Of a DNA stretch of 19,136 nt, positions 1-7,243 are shown piece by piece. The stretch spans positions 1 to 19,136 of the forward strand of contig JAISAX010000143.1 in the NCBI GenBank assembly GCA_031266495.1, written 5' to 3'. This DNA is from Opitutaceae bacterium (lineage in GTDB: Bacteria > Verrucomicrobiota > Verrucomicrobiae > Opitutales > Opitutaceae). A program made the translations under genes and the position numbers. How positions within the stretch are numbered: position 1 is the first letter of the stretch; each line of letters starts with the position of its first letter. The notes below the pieces were generated by a model. It saw only the letters and a program-made list of their open reading frames with translations. It was not told the origin of the DNA and searched no databases.

Positions 1-684
1 GAAGACGAGTTCGTCGTTCCCGCCGATGGCGTTGCAATAGACGACCGGGGCGCGGAGGGCGCGAGCGGTGTCGGCGACGAGTTGCACGCGCGTGCTCGCC
101 TTCTCCTGCTGCCAGGGGCTGGCGGAGAGGTTGAGCATGAGGTCGGGTTTTTGGGACGAAAGGAGCATCACCGGGTCGATCCGGTAAAGCGGACGGGTGC
201 GCAGCGCGGGGCGCGTCCAGATGTCTTCGCAGATGGTGACGCCGATGCGGTGGCCGGCATGGTCAATGAGGAGGAGCGGCGCGGAGGCGGGCTCGAAATA
301 GCGGTCTTCGTCAAAAACGTCGTAGGTGGGGAGCAGGCACTTGTGGGCGGTGTGGAGGATTTTCCCGCGCTGGCAGAAGGCGGCGGCGTTGCGGAAGGGG
401 CGGCCGTGAGGCGCCGGGTTGCGGGTGACGGTGCCGATGAGGGCGGGCACCTCGCGGATGGCGGCGGCGATGGCGTCCAGGCTTTTTTCGGTGTCGGGCA
501 CGAAACAGGTCTTGAAGAGGAGGTCGCGGGGAGGGTAGCCGCAGACCACGAGTTCGGGATAGACGACGAGTTCGGCCCCCTGATCGACGAGCGTGGCGTA
601 GGCGTCGAGGATCTTGCGGCGGTTGCCGGCGAGATCGCCGACCGTGGTGTTGAGCTGGGCAATGCCGATGCGCATGTGTTCCAT
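1..684 (-). CDS. nadE: Glutamine-dependent NAD+ synthetase, N-terminal amidase part (partial)
   Basis: This is the 5' part of a minus-strand gene whose 3' end lies beyond base 1; 228 codons are visible and stay open to the edge. The protein begins MEHMRIGIAQLNTTVGDLAG, the classic opening of the nitrilase/CN-hydrolase domain of glutamine-dependent NAD synthetases. That domain releases ammonia from glutamine for amidation of deamido-NAD, the last step of NAD synthesis in the cytosol. The nitrilase triad is visible: Glu in VVYPELVVCGYPP, Lys in HKCLLPTYDVFDE and Cys in GVTICEDIW. The downstream LNLSASPW motif also fits. The ATP-pyrophosphatase synthetase domain would be outside the window. Two in-frame ATGs exist, at 684 and 675. 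The second gives MRIGIAQLN, the usual family start, and has a weak GGA five bases upstream; either is possible. The gene is divergent from pdxH across about 170 bp. Confidence 0.93.
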   Translation of the reverse strand, partial: MEHMRIGIAQLNTTVGDLAGNRRKILDAYATLVDQGAELVVYPELVVCGYPPRDLLFKTCFVPDTEKSLDAIAAAIREVPALIGTVTRNPAPHGRPFRNAAAFCQRGKILHTAHKCLLPTYDVFDEDRYFEPASAPLLLIDHAGHRIGVTICEDIWTRPALRTRPLYRIDPVMLLSSQKPDLMLNLSASPWQQEKASTRVQLVADTARALRAPVVYCNAIGGNDELVF

Positions 685-855
685 AATGCAGGCCAGAGCG
701 TTTCAAATGAAGGTTTTTTCGATGTTTCCTTCTCCTTCACCTCTTCACCTCTGTCCCCGCTGAATGCGGATTTTGTGGTTCGGCGTGTCACTGCGCAGAT
801 ATTGGCAACGCATGCGGAGCAGCGGTTTGGCATAAGCTTCAGCATATCCTCTAAT

Positions 856-1437
856 ATGAAGAATCCTCTGGATACTTTTCACGACTGGCTGGACGACGCG
901 GCGCGTCGCGGCGTGCATGAGCCCAGCGCGATGGCGCTGGCGACGGTCGATCCCGACGGCAAGCCGTCGGTGCGGATGGTGTTGCTCAAGGAAGCCACCG
1001 AGAACGGTTTTGTTTTCTATACCAATCTGGAGAGCCCGAAGGTGTGCGCGCTCAAGGCCAATCCGCAGGCGGCGTTGTGTTTTTACTGGAATCCCCCCGG
1101 CCGCCAGGTGCGGATCGAGGGCGTGGTGGAGCCGATTGCGGAGAGCGATGCGGATGCGTATTTCGCGTCGCGGCCCTATCTGAGCCGGATCGGGGCGTGG
1201 GCGTCGCGCCAGTCGCAGCCGTTAAAAACGCCGGCGGAGCTGGAGCGGGCCGTGGCGGCCACGATGATCAAGTATCCGCGCGGCCGGGTGCCGCGTCCGC
1301 CGCACTGGTCGGGCTTCCGGCTCGTCCCGGCGGTGATCGAGTTGTGGACGGAAAAACCCTTCCGCATGCACGATCGCACCCGCTATGAACGTGCCGCCAA
1401 TGGCAAGGGTTGGCAATCGGTTGGCCTTTTCCCTTGA
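856..1437 (+). CDS. pdxH: Pyridoxamine 5'-phosphate oxidase
   Basis: This predicted 193-residue FMN enzyme oxidises pyridoxamine or pyridoxine 5'-phosphate to pyridoxal 5'-phosphate, in vitamin B6 synthesis and salvage. Family motifs appear in order: PSVRMVLLK (FMN phosphate binding, residues 38-45), GFVFYTNLESPK (51-62), RQVRIEGVVE (83-92), the ASRQSQPL stretch (116-123), PPHWSGFRLVP (148-158), and FRMHDRTRYER near residues 169-179, which holds the substrate-binding Arg and His. The reading frame is open far upstream, but the protein resembles the family only from MKNPLDTFHDW, so the ATG at 856 is chosen. This makes it shorter at the N-terminus than E. coli PdxH (218 residues), as in many other bacteria. 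The usual final RL-x-P is GLFP here, with Arg replaced by Gly. No Shine-Dalgarno sequence precedes the ATG. It is transcribed divergently from nadE. Confidence 0.95.
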   Translation: MKNPLDTFHDWLDDAARRGVHEPSAMALATVDPDGKPSVRMVLLKEATENGFVFYTNLESPKVCALKANPQAALCFYWNPPGRQVRIEGVVEPIAESDADAYFASRPYLSRIGAWASRQSQPLKTPAELERAVAATMIKYPRGRVPRPPHWSGFRLVPAVIELWTEKPFRMHDRTRYERAANGKGWQSVGLFP

Positions 1438-1555
1438 GCGTGACGGGATTGGTCCAATACCGGGGCGCACTTATGGGAAACCGGATACACAAACATGATT
1501 TTGATCGTTGCGTTGTAACGCGGAAAACGAAAAGTCCGTCCTTGTGAAAACGACC

Positions 1556-1903
1556 ATGTTTTCCTGTAAAAAATCTTCCATGACGCCGCGGGCAGCGAAA
1601 GGATCCAAAGGATCCGCCACATCGTTTTTCCGGCTGCCCCGTTTGCGCAAGGCCTGGTGCGTGGCGCTTCTGGGCGGAATCCTGATCGCATGGGGTTCGC
1701 ACCATTTCGGTGGCGATTTTCTGTGGCTGCATGATTACGCCGAATCGGCGATTCCGCACCTGGCGGCTCCGGGAGGGGCGGGAGGAGCGGGAGGGGCGGG
1801 AGGGGCGGGAGGCGAATTGCAAACGGAGCGGAGACACGAGCCGGCCCGCCCGGCGGCGTCCGGTCAGCGGCAGAAGCCCGGCGAGCATTCGGGCATGCCC
1901 TGA
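1556..1903 (+). CDS. Hypothetical single-pass membrane protein (doubtful)
   Basis: A possible 115-residue protein begins MFSCKKSSMTPRAAKGS. One hydrophobic segment (WCVALLGGILIAWG, about residues 35-48) follows a basic stretch (RLPRLRKA), which would suit a single membrane helix with a cytoplasmic N-terminus. The second half contains four GGA repeats encoded by a 9-bp tandem repeat, then a polar, Pro/Arg-rich tail. Upstream in-frame starts exist (GTG at 1544, TTG at 1508). I recognise no family. The other strand is also open here, as often happens in GC-rich sequence, so the gene itself is uncertain. It fills the gap between pdxH and the phosphoesterase gene. Confidence 0.3.
   Translation: MFSCKKSSMTPRAAKGSKGSATSFFRLPRLRKAWCVALLGGILIAWGSHHFGGDFLWLHDYAESAIPHLAAPGGAGGAGGAGGAGGELQTERRHEPARPAASGQRQKPGEHSGMP
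1771..1812 (+). repeat. 9-bp G-rich tandem repeat
   Basis: About 4.7 copies of the 9-mer GGGAGGGGC run head to tail; the second copy reads GGGAGGAGC. The runs of G would also permit a G-quadruplex. If translated in the small membrane-protein frame, it gives repeated Gly-Gly-Ala. Confidence 0.9.
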
Positions 1904-1916
1904 GAGGCGCGGGCAC

Positions 1917-1929
1917 GGGGGGGGGGGGG
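1917..1929 (+). repeat. G13 homopolymer
   Basis: Thirteen consecutive G residues lie in the intergenic stretch before the metallophosphoesterase gene. It is one of seven tracts of ten or more G or C in this window. Confidence 0.95.
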
Positions 1930-2010
1930 CGGGGAGGGAGCGGTTCCTGGTCGCGACTCCGGCGTATTTTTGCCTTCCGTAATGCGGAGGGAAGCCGCTG
2001 ATTGGGGGGC

Positions 2011-2877
2011 ATGCGTGTCGTCGTCATTGCGGATATTCACGGGAACCTGGCGGCCCTTGAGGCCGCGCTGGAGGAAATCGCACGGCTGCAGCCCGACCGG
2101 CTGGTGGTGGCGGGCGATGTCGTCGATGGCGGGCCGGATTCGGCCGCCTGCTGGGAACGCGTCCGGGGCCTGGGTTGCCCGGTGTTGCGGGGGAACCACG
2201 AACGCTACGTGTTCGATTTCGGCACGGAGCGCGCGGCGCCGGAGTGGGCGAAGCCGCAGTTTGGTCCGCTGCACTTCGCGAGGGCGGAGCTTTCCGCGCA
2301 GCAGATGCGCGAGATGGCGGCGTTGCCGACGGTGTGGCGCGATCCGGAGGCGCCCGGCCTGGTCGTCGTGCATGCGTCGGAGCGGGGAGATCACGATTCG
2401 GTTTTCCACTACACGCCGGACGAACGGGTGGAAGCGATGTTCCCGACGATGCGGGAGGGCCTGATCGTGCGCGGACACAACCACCAGTGCATGCTGCGCG
2501 AGTGGCGGCACGGCCGTATCGTGACGACGGGCGCGGCCGGCCTGCCGCAGGATGGCAACCCGGCGGCGCAATTTGTCGTTCTGGAGCGACTACGCGATGG
2601 CGGGGCGACGGCGGGCGGAACGGGCGGCGGAGGGGGGGGGGAGGGGGGATGGCGGGTGCGGCACCGCGCGGTGCGTTACGAGGTGGAGGCGACGTTGCGG
2701 CGGTTTCGCGAGACGGGGTATCTGGAAAAGACGGGACCGCTCGGGCGGCTGTTTTACCGCGAGGTCGCCACGGCCACGTATCAGGTGGTGCCGTTCCTGC
2801 GGTTCTGGGACGTGGTGTCGAAGGCAAACCCCGGCCTGTCGCTGGAGGCGGCGGTCGGGGCATTCCTGCGCGGCTGA
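2011..2877 (+). CDS. Calcineurin-like metallophosphoesterase (YfcE/MJ0936-like group)
   Basis: This 288-residue protein has all the metal-binding motifs of the calcineurin-like phosphoesterase fold in order: DIHGN (Asp8, His10), GDVVDGGPD (Asp36), GNHE (Asn62, His63), VVHAS (His121) and GHNH (His156, His158). These bind two divalent metals and activate water for phosphoester hydrolysis. The substrate cannot be told; relatives act on phosphodiesters, phosphoproteins or dinucleotide polyphosphates. Residues from about 200 form an extra C-terminal region, with a Gly-rich linker encoded by a G10 plus G6 tract at 2632-2648. The ATG at 2011 gives MRVVVIADIHGN, the usual family start, but the only Shine-Dalgarno-like GGAGGG (1986-1991) is better spaced for an in-frame TTG at 2002, which would add three residues. 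It converges on the GH4 gene with a hairpin between them. Confidence 0.9.
   Translation: MRVVVIADIHGNLAALEAALEEIARLQPDRLVVAGDVVDGGPDSAACWERVRGLGCPVLRGNHERYVFDFGTERAAPEWAKPQFGPLHFARAELSAQQMREMAALPTVWRDPEAPGLVVVHASERGDHDSVFHYTPDERVEAMFPTMREGLIVRGHNHQCMLREWRHGRIVTTGAAGLPQDGNPAAQFVVLERLRDGGATAGGTGGGGGGEGGWRVRHRAVRYEVEATLRRFRETGYLEKTGPLGRLFYREVATATYQVVPFLRFWDVVSKANPGLSLEAAVGAFLRG
2632..2648 (+). repeat. G10-A-G6 tract inside the phosphoesterase gene
   Basis: Ten G, one A and six G encode a Gly-rich linker between the catalytic domain and the C-terminal region. A one-base slip here would change the frame of the last ~75 residues but leave the metal-binding motifs intact. Confidence 0.9.
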
Positions 2878-2880
2878 GAG

Positions 2881-2896
2881 GCGCCGTCGGCGGCGC
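2881..2896. terminator. Hairpin between convergent genes, possible two-way terminator
   Basis: GCGCCG-TCGG-CGGCGC forms a six-base-pair GC stem with a four-base loop. It is followed on the plus strand by TTTA and fills the 20-bp gap between the stop codons of the phosphoesterase and GH4 genes. The U tract is short, so this is a moderate call. Confidence 0.5.
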
Positions 2897-2897
2897 T

Positions 2898-4439
2898 TTA
2901 CCGGTAGCCGGGGAGAAAATCCTTTTCGGCCCGGAATATCTCCAGCGTCATCGCCTTGATTTCGGCGGGCGTGAGGAGGGCGGCGGTGAGCGGATCGAAC
3001 ATCAGGGCATGGATCGCTTTTTCGATGCTGCGGTCGATCGCGGCCTGGGCTCCGAGGTCGAACATGCTCATGTTGCTCGCGCACACCGCGGCCATGTGCG
3101 CGGGGAGCGCGCCGTAGCGGGTCGGGTTGATGCCGTTGGCGTCGATCATGCAGGCGACCTCGACGCAGCCATCGGCCGGCAGGTTGGTGATGAGTTGCCC
3201 CGCGCCCTTGTTATTGTTCATGACATTGCCGTGAATACGGAAGGGCGCGTCTTTCTCGCGGGCCTCGATAATCCACGAGGCGTATTCCCAGGAGCGTTGC
3301 CAGTCGATGGATTCGGCGCCGGCGAGCATGGCCATGCGGGAGGCGTCGGCGGCCTTGCGCCAGTCGGGCCAGTTGGTGGCGTAAAAACGCGAGCCGCCAT
3401 CGTAACGCTGGCGGAGCAGGGCGCGGCCGGCGTCGCTCTTGCGATAGTAGGGCAGGTATTCGGAGAGGTGGCCGGAGCTTTCCGTGATGAAGGCGCCGAA
3501 GTGCAGGCACATGTCCTTGCGGACGAGATCGGCGGCCTCGTAGCCCTTTTCGGTCTTGCCGCGGTCGAGATCGGAGCTGTCGTGCGAGGCCTTGCCGGCC
3601 AGGCGCTCGCGTTCGGCGGCGGCGAGGTCGGCGGTGAATTTTTTGTAAAGGCGGCTGGTGTAGAGGTTGGCGCCGCGGTGTTCGAGCCGGGTGAACCAGG
3701 CCAGGTGATTGATGCCGGCGCACTCCCAGTCCATTTCCTCGTAGGGGATGTCCGCATACCGCGCGAGGAGGTGGCTGGTGCCTTGCACGGAGTGGCAGAG
3801 GCCGACGACCGGCATCGACGAGGTGCGACCGGCGGCCAGGCACATCATGGCCATGGGATTGGTGTAGTTGAGAACGAGCGCCCGCGGGCAGAGCCGTTCG
3901 CAGTCGCGGAGCACGTCGAGCCAGACGGGAATGGTGCGCAGGGCCTTGAAGAGGCCGCCCGGACCGATGGTGTCGCCGATGCACTGGTCGATGCCGTATT
4001 TGAGGGGGATGTCGTTGTCGTGGACGACGCAGGCGGTGCCGCTGACCTCGATGCAGTTGACCACGTAGTCCGAGTCCTTGAGCACCCTGGCGCGGTCGGG
4101 CGAGGAGATGATGCGCCATTTTTTCGCGCCGGCCCCGGAGCCGGAGCCGTCGGCGGCGGCGAGTTGCGCGACGAGTTTTTCGAGGAGGCGGTGCATCGTG
4201 CGCAGCCGTTTCGTGTCGATATCGACCAGCGCGACGACGCCGCCCTGGTTGCCGGGGATGCGGAGCACGTCATTGACGAGGCGGGGCGTGAAGCCCGAAC
4301 CGGCGCCGAGCATGGTGATCTTGATGGGGCGCCGGAGCGCGCCGGCGAGTCCGTTCGCGGCGGCGTCCTGGGTATGGGCGGCGTGGCCGCCGGGTTTTGT
4401 ACTGGAGGTTTTGGTCTTGTTGACTGGTTTCGTGGCCAT
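2898..4439 (-). CDS. Glycoside hydrolase family 4 enzyme, probably alpha-galactosidase
   Basis: This 513-residue protein is a clear GH4 member, a family that cleaves glycosides by an NAD+- and Mn2+-dependent redox elimination mechanism. Visible features are the Rossmann NAD site ITMLGAGSGFTP (41-52) and LVDID (71-75), NYTNPMAM (191-198), the metal Cys in GLCHSVQGT (Cys215, His216), and the second metal ligand in GINHLAWF (His245). The CHSV form is the one associated with MelA-type alpha-galactosidases rather than the CN-type motif of 6-phospho-glycosidases. It lacks a signal peptide, so it would act on imported sugars in the cytosol. About 36 low-complexity residues (Thr/Lys/Ala/His rich) precede the Rossmann fold, longer than is usual for GH4. 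The ATG at 4439 is preceded by AAGG; an in-frame TTG at 4445 is an alternative. No sugar transporter or regulator of the usual type sits beside it. Confidence 0.92.
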   Translation of the reverse strand: MATKPVNKTKTSSTKPGGHAAHTQDAAANGLAGALRRPIKITMLGAGSGFTPRLVNDVLRIPGNQGGVVALVDIDTKRLRTMHRLLEKLVAQLAAADGSGSGAGAKKWRIISSPDRARVLKDSDYVVNCIEVSGTACVVHDNDIPLKYGIDQCIGDTIGPGGLFKALRTIPVWLDVLRDCERLCPRALVLNYTNPMAMMCLAAGRTSSMPVVGLCHSVQGTSHLLARYADIPYEEMDWECAGINHLAWFTRLEHRGANLYTSRLYKKFTADLAAAERERLAGKASHDSSDLDRGKTEKGYEAADLVRKDMCLHFGAFITESSGHLSEYLPYYRKSDAGRALLRQRYDGGSRFYATNWPDWRKAADASRMAMLAGAESIDWQRSWEYASWIIEAREKDAPFRIHGNVMNNNKGAGQLITNLPADGCVEVACMIDANGINPTRYGALPAHMAAVCASNMSMFDLGAQAAIDRSIEKAIHALMFDPLTAALLTPAEIKAMTLEIFRAEKDFLPGYR

Positions 4440-4818
4440 CCTCAAACCTTGCCGGGCATGGCGTCCGCACGGTGCAGTGCCGAAGATTGATATTCGATGT
4501 CCATTTTGTGATTTTCATCCGGTACGGAGCGGAGTTTCGTCCATTTTTCTCCATGACATCGCCAGGGTAGCGAAAAAGCGGTTACGGAGGCCCGGAACGG
4601 GGGAGGGGAGGGGGGATTTTTCCGGAAATCGCCGGTGGCCGGCCATATTTTTTTCAGGACGGAAGTCATTGCCATATCGATACAATACGGGAAATGGAAC
4701 GACAGGGGATGAAATTTAGCATTGCGCCTGCATCCGGAGGGCCAGTACGTGAAATCCATCGTATCCGTATTCGGGTAATACTTACAACAACATCAACTCA
4801 TAATCCATATCCATCCAC
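4440..4818. promoter_or_regulatory. Divergent intergenic region between the GH4 and RHH genes
   Basis: This 379-bp gap separates two divergently transcribed genes and must hold both promoters. It is visibly less GC-rich than its surroundings, especially 4660-4818. It contains a perfect 10-bp palindrome, TGGCCGGCCA, at 4636-4645. I could not assign convincing -35/-10 pairs. The leader just before 4819 is A/C-rich with no Shine-Dalgarno sequence. The RHH protein encoded at its right end is a natural candidate to bind here, but that is inference. Confidence 0.4.
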
Positions 4819-5130
4819 ATGGCTAAGAAAACCGTATCCAATCCTGTTCCCTTGACCTTCGATCTGCCGGTCTCGTTGCTCAAGAAAATCGAGCAGCACC
4901 GCAAGCAGCTCGGCCTCGCTTCCACCAGCGAAGTCGTCCGTCACGCGATCGCCGAGTACGATCTCTCCCGCTTCGAGGCTTCCGTTGACGAGCGCCGCCA
5001 GATCTCCGTGCGTCTTGACCTCAAGGTCAAGACCGCGCTCGCCCGCACGGCGAAGAAACAAAAGGCCAGCATCGGCGACGTTATCCGCGCCGCCGTCGAG
5101 AGCCTGCCGACCAAAAAAGGCAAACGCTGA
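4819..5130 (+). CDS. Small DNA-binding protein with two ribbon-helix-helix units
   Basis: This 103-residue basic protein appears to contain two ribbon-helix-helix (MetJ/Arc-type) units in one chain. Unit 1 has a strand PLTFDL (about 11-16), helix [16 protein letters not shown] (18-32) and helix [14 protein letters not shown] (35-47), with the typical S-x-S/T-E-V-V-R helix start. Unit 2 has a strand QISVRLD (61-67), helix [16 protein letters not shown] (68-82) and helix [14 protein letters not shown] (84-96). RHH proteins normally dimerise to form the DNA-binding two-stranded sheet; a tandem could form it within one chain. It is probably a transcription regulator, target unknown. No toxin gene follows, so an antitoxin role is not supported. 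The ATG has an A/C-rich leader without a Shine-Dalgarno sequence. The strand and helix assignment is by eye. Confidence 0.82.
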   Translation: MAKKTVSNPVPLTFDLPVSLLKKIEQHRKQLGLASTSEVVRHAIAEYDLSRFEASVDERRQISVRLDLKVKTALARTAKKQKASIGDVIRAAVESLPTKKGKR

Positions 5131-5176
5131 CACCGGCCGGCTCCGCGCCTGTCGCGGATCCTCCTCGTGTGTTTTT

Positions 5177-5207
5177 CTTGCCCCGATTCCTTGTGTTTCG
5201 GGGCAAG
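5177..5207 (+). terminator. Stable hairpin after the RHH gene, possible terminator
   Basis: CTTGCCCCGA (5177-5186) pairs perfectly with TCGGGGCAAG (5198-5207) across an 11-base loop, 46 bp after the RHH stop codon. A T5 run lies before the stem rather than after it, and only TTGTGT follows, so efficient intrinsic termination is uncertain. A C11 tract follows at 5214-5224. Confidence 0.45.
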
Positions 5208-5291
5208 TTGTGTCCCCCCCCCCCACCCCCGTCCGTCTGTCGTCCCTGTCCCGTCCCTGTTCGCTACGTCTGTTGTCCGTTTTCCATCTCC

Positions 5292-6488
5292 ATGAGTAGT
5301 CCCGCGCCTGCGCCGCTCTCCACCTGGTCCCTCAATATCGCGCCTTCGCCGACCCTTGCGGTCGATGCCAGGGCCAAGGCCCTTCTCGCCGCCGGCGAGG
5401 ACGTTTGCGGTTTCGCCGCCGGCGAACCCGATTTCGACACACCGGAGCACATCAAGGAGGCCGCGATCGCCGCGCTCAGGGCGGGCAAGACCAAGTACGC
5501 GCCCACCCCCGGCATCCAGCCCCTCCGCGAGGCCATCGCCGAGGATTACTCGTCCCGCCTCGGTCTCAAGACCGCGCCCGCCCAGGTCATCGTCTCGCCC
5601 GGCGGCAAGTTTTCCTGCTACCTTTCCATTCTCGCCGTGTGTTCGCCCGGCGACGAGGTGATCATCCCCGCGCCCTACTGGGTCAGCTATCCCGAGATGG
5701 TGAAGCTCGCCGGAGCCACCCCGAAATTCGTTCTCGCGGACGACACCACCGGCTTCCGCCTCACGCCCGCGCAGCTCGAGGCCGCGATCACGCCGAAGAC
5801 GAAGCTCCTCATCCTCAATTCCCCGTCCAACCCGACCGGCGCCGTCTATACCCGCGCCGAACTCGAGGCCATTGTCGAGGTCGCGCTCCGGCACAATCTT
5901 TACATCCTGTCGGACGAGATTTACGAGCACCTGCTCTACGACGGAGCGAAGCACGTTTCGCCCGCCACGTTTTCGGACGAGGCTGCTGCGCGCACGATCA
6001 TCGTCTCCGGTTTCTCGAAAACCTATTCGATGACCGGCTGGCGTCTCGGCATCACCGTCGCGCCTGCGCCGGTCGCCAGGGCGGTTGCCGAAATCCAGAG
6101 CCAGACGAGCTCCAATGCCACGACTTTCGCCCAGTATGGCGCTCTCGCCGCGCTCAGGGAGAAGGACAAGACGAGGGTCGCGCTCGACGCGATGCTCGTG
6201 GCGTTCGACCGCCGTCGCAGGTTCCTCCATGCCGAGCTCAACAAGATCCCCGGCGTGACGTGTCTGCTCGCCCAGGGCGCGTTTTACCTGTTTCCGAACA
6301 TTTCGAGTTTCGGGATCGGTTCGGCCGGGTTTTGCGACAAGCTGCTCGAACAACAAAAAGTCGCCGCCGTTTTCGGCAGTGCTTTCGGCGCCGAGGGTTA
6401 CCTCCGCCTCAGCTACGCGACGAGCGACGGGATCATCAAGAAGGGCGTGGAGCGTCTCGCGGCGTTTTGTGCGGCGCTGGGGAAATAA
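5292..6488 (+). CDS. aspC: Class I PLP-dependent aminotransferase, aspartate aminotransferase type (group Ib)
   Basis: This 398-residue fold-type I aminotransferase most likely moves the amino group between aspartate and 2-oxoglutarate, in the cytosol. Motifs: [11 protein letters not shown] (41-51), [16 protein letters not shown] (68-83), [11 protein letters not shown] with Asn180, [13 protein letters not shown] with Asp208 and Tyr211, the PLP lysine in [15 protein letters not shown] (Lys243), and the substrate carboxylate Arg372 in YLRLSYA. Length and motifs match the Thermus/Bacillus type of AspC (group Ib) rather than the E. coli enzyme. Some members of this group also transaminate prephenate or aromatic amino acids, so the substrate is only probable. 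The frame is open upstream, but homology begins just after the ATG at 5292. The leader is pyrimidine-rich with no Shine-Dalgarno sequence. A hairpin and C11 tract separate it from the RHH gene. Confidence 0.9.
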   Translation: MSSPAPAPLSTWSLNIAPSPTLAVDARAKALLAAGEDVCGFAAGEPDFDTPEHIKEAAIAALRAGKTKYAPTPGIQPLREAIAEDYSSRLGLKTAPAQVIVSPGGKFSCYLSILAVCSPGDEVIIPAPYWVSYPEMVKLAGATPKFVLADDTTGFRLTPAQLEAAITPKTKLLILNSPSNPTGAVYTRAELEAIVEVALRHNLYILSDEIYEHLLYDGAKHVSPATFSDEAAARTIIVSGFSKTYSMTGWRLGITVAPAPVARAVAEIQSQTSSNATTFAQYGALAALREKDKTRVALDAMLVAFDRRRRFLHAELNKIPGVTCLLAQGAFYLFPNISSFGIGSAGFCDKLLEQQKVAAVFGSAFGAEGYLRLSYATSDGIIKKGVERLAAFCAALGK

Positions 6489-6526
6489 CCGGCACGAACT
6501 CCGCTGCTTGCGGGCAGCGTTTCCTC

Positions 6527-6584
6527 AAAAAATCTCCGGAGCGGCGGTCTTTTTCTGTAAAACCAGTCGAACCGCCGCCGCTCC
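6527..6584 (-). terminator. Intrinsic terminator of the secreted-protein operon
   Basis: On the minus strand GGAGCGGCGG (6584-6575) pairs with CCGCCGCTCC (6547-6538) across a 27-base loop, and a run of six T follows within about five bases (6532-6527). It begins seven bases after the PEP-CTERM stop codon, and the aminotransferase gene ends on the other side. Confidence 0.72.
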
Positions 6585-6590
6585 GTCCGT

Positions 6591-7223
6591 TCAGCGCCGG
6601 CGACGGCGCAGCGCCGCTACGCCGAGAATCGCCAGCCCGACGAGCGCCGCATACGTGGAGGGCTCGGGTACCGCTCCATAGTCACTGCGAAGGCTTGTCC
6701 CGATGTAGGCAGGATAGATGCCTTTGACAACCTCCGTGGGGCGAGCGTCTTCTTCCACAGTTACCGCAAATACGCCACTAACCGCCACGATGGCACTGCC
6801 CGAAAGCAAGTCCCACGCCTCGGCAGCCAAGTGTCCACTCAGGGCTCTTACTGCATCATAGTCCATAGTGTCCACCCCATCATACTGGAACATGCGAACC
6901 TCCGTATAGATGGTTTGGAACGGCTCCAGATCCTTGACTACGAAATATTGTTCATCGAACAGACCTGTATACTCGGCACCGTACGCATCGCACATGGCAC
7001 CAAAGCCCAATGCAGTCAGGTTGTCTGGAGTCGTCCCCCACCAATATGTCGAGACGTAACCGTCCGCCGCTTTTAACACAGGATCAACGGCTATTCCGTT
7101 GACATTGTCATCCTCAATATTAATCCATATGCCACTGTATATCAGTTGGACATTCCTGGCACCAAGGGTGGAAGCCAGGATGGCCATGCCCAGCAATGCT
7201 GTTATTTTTCTTATATTATTCAT
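6591..7223 (-). CDS. PEP-CTERM sorting-domain protein (210 residues)
   Basis: This is a secreted protein with an N-terminal signal peptide (MNNIRKITALLGMAILASTLGA) and a textbook PEP-CTERM tail from about residue 185: VPEPSTYAAL, a hydrophobic helix, then RRRRR at the very end. Such tails are recognised and removed by an exosortase, which places the protein at the cell surface or in exopolysaccharide. No exosortase gene is in this window. The body (about 22-184) is acidic and aromatic-rich and matches no domain I know. It starts 20 bp after the stop of the FG-GAP gene on the same strand, and a terminator follows, so the two probably form an operon. There is no Shine-Dalgarno sequence before the ATG (leader AAATAACG). 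Confidence 0.88.
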   Translation of the reverse strand: MNNIRKITALLGMAILASTLGARNVQLIYSGIWINIEDDNVNGIAVDPVLKAADGYVSTYWWGTTPDNLTALGFGAMCDAYGAEYTGLFDEQYFVVKDLEPFQTIYTEVRMFQYDGVDTMDYDAVRALSGHLAAEAWDLLSGSAIVAVSGVFAVTVEEDARPTEVVKGIYPAYIGTSLRSDYGAVPEPSTYAALVGLAILGVAALRRRRR

Positions 7224-7243
7224 CGTTATTTATGCTTGTTTTG

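Noticed and set aside
2175..4490. Plus-strand open frame of 771 codons across the phosphoesterase and the GH4 gene
   Set aside because: It runs through two well-supported genes on both strands and has low-complexity composition with no motif.
4941..6356. Minus-strand open frame of 471 codons opposite aspC
   Set aside because: It is antisense to a complete aminotransferase, and its product is Arg/Gly/Glu-rich without domain features.
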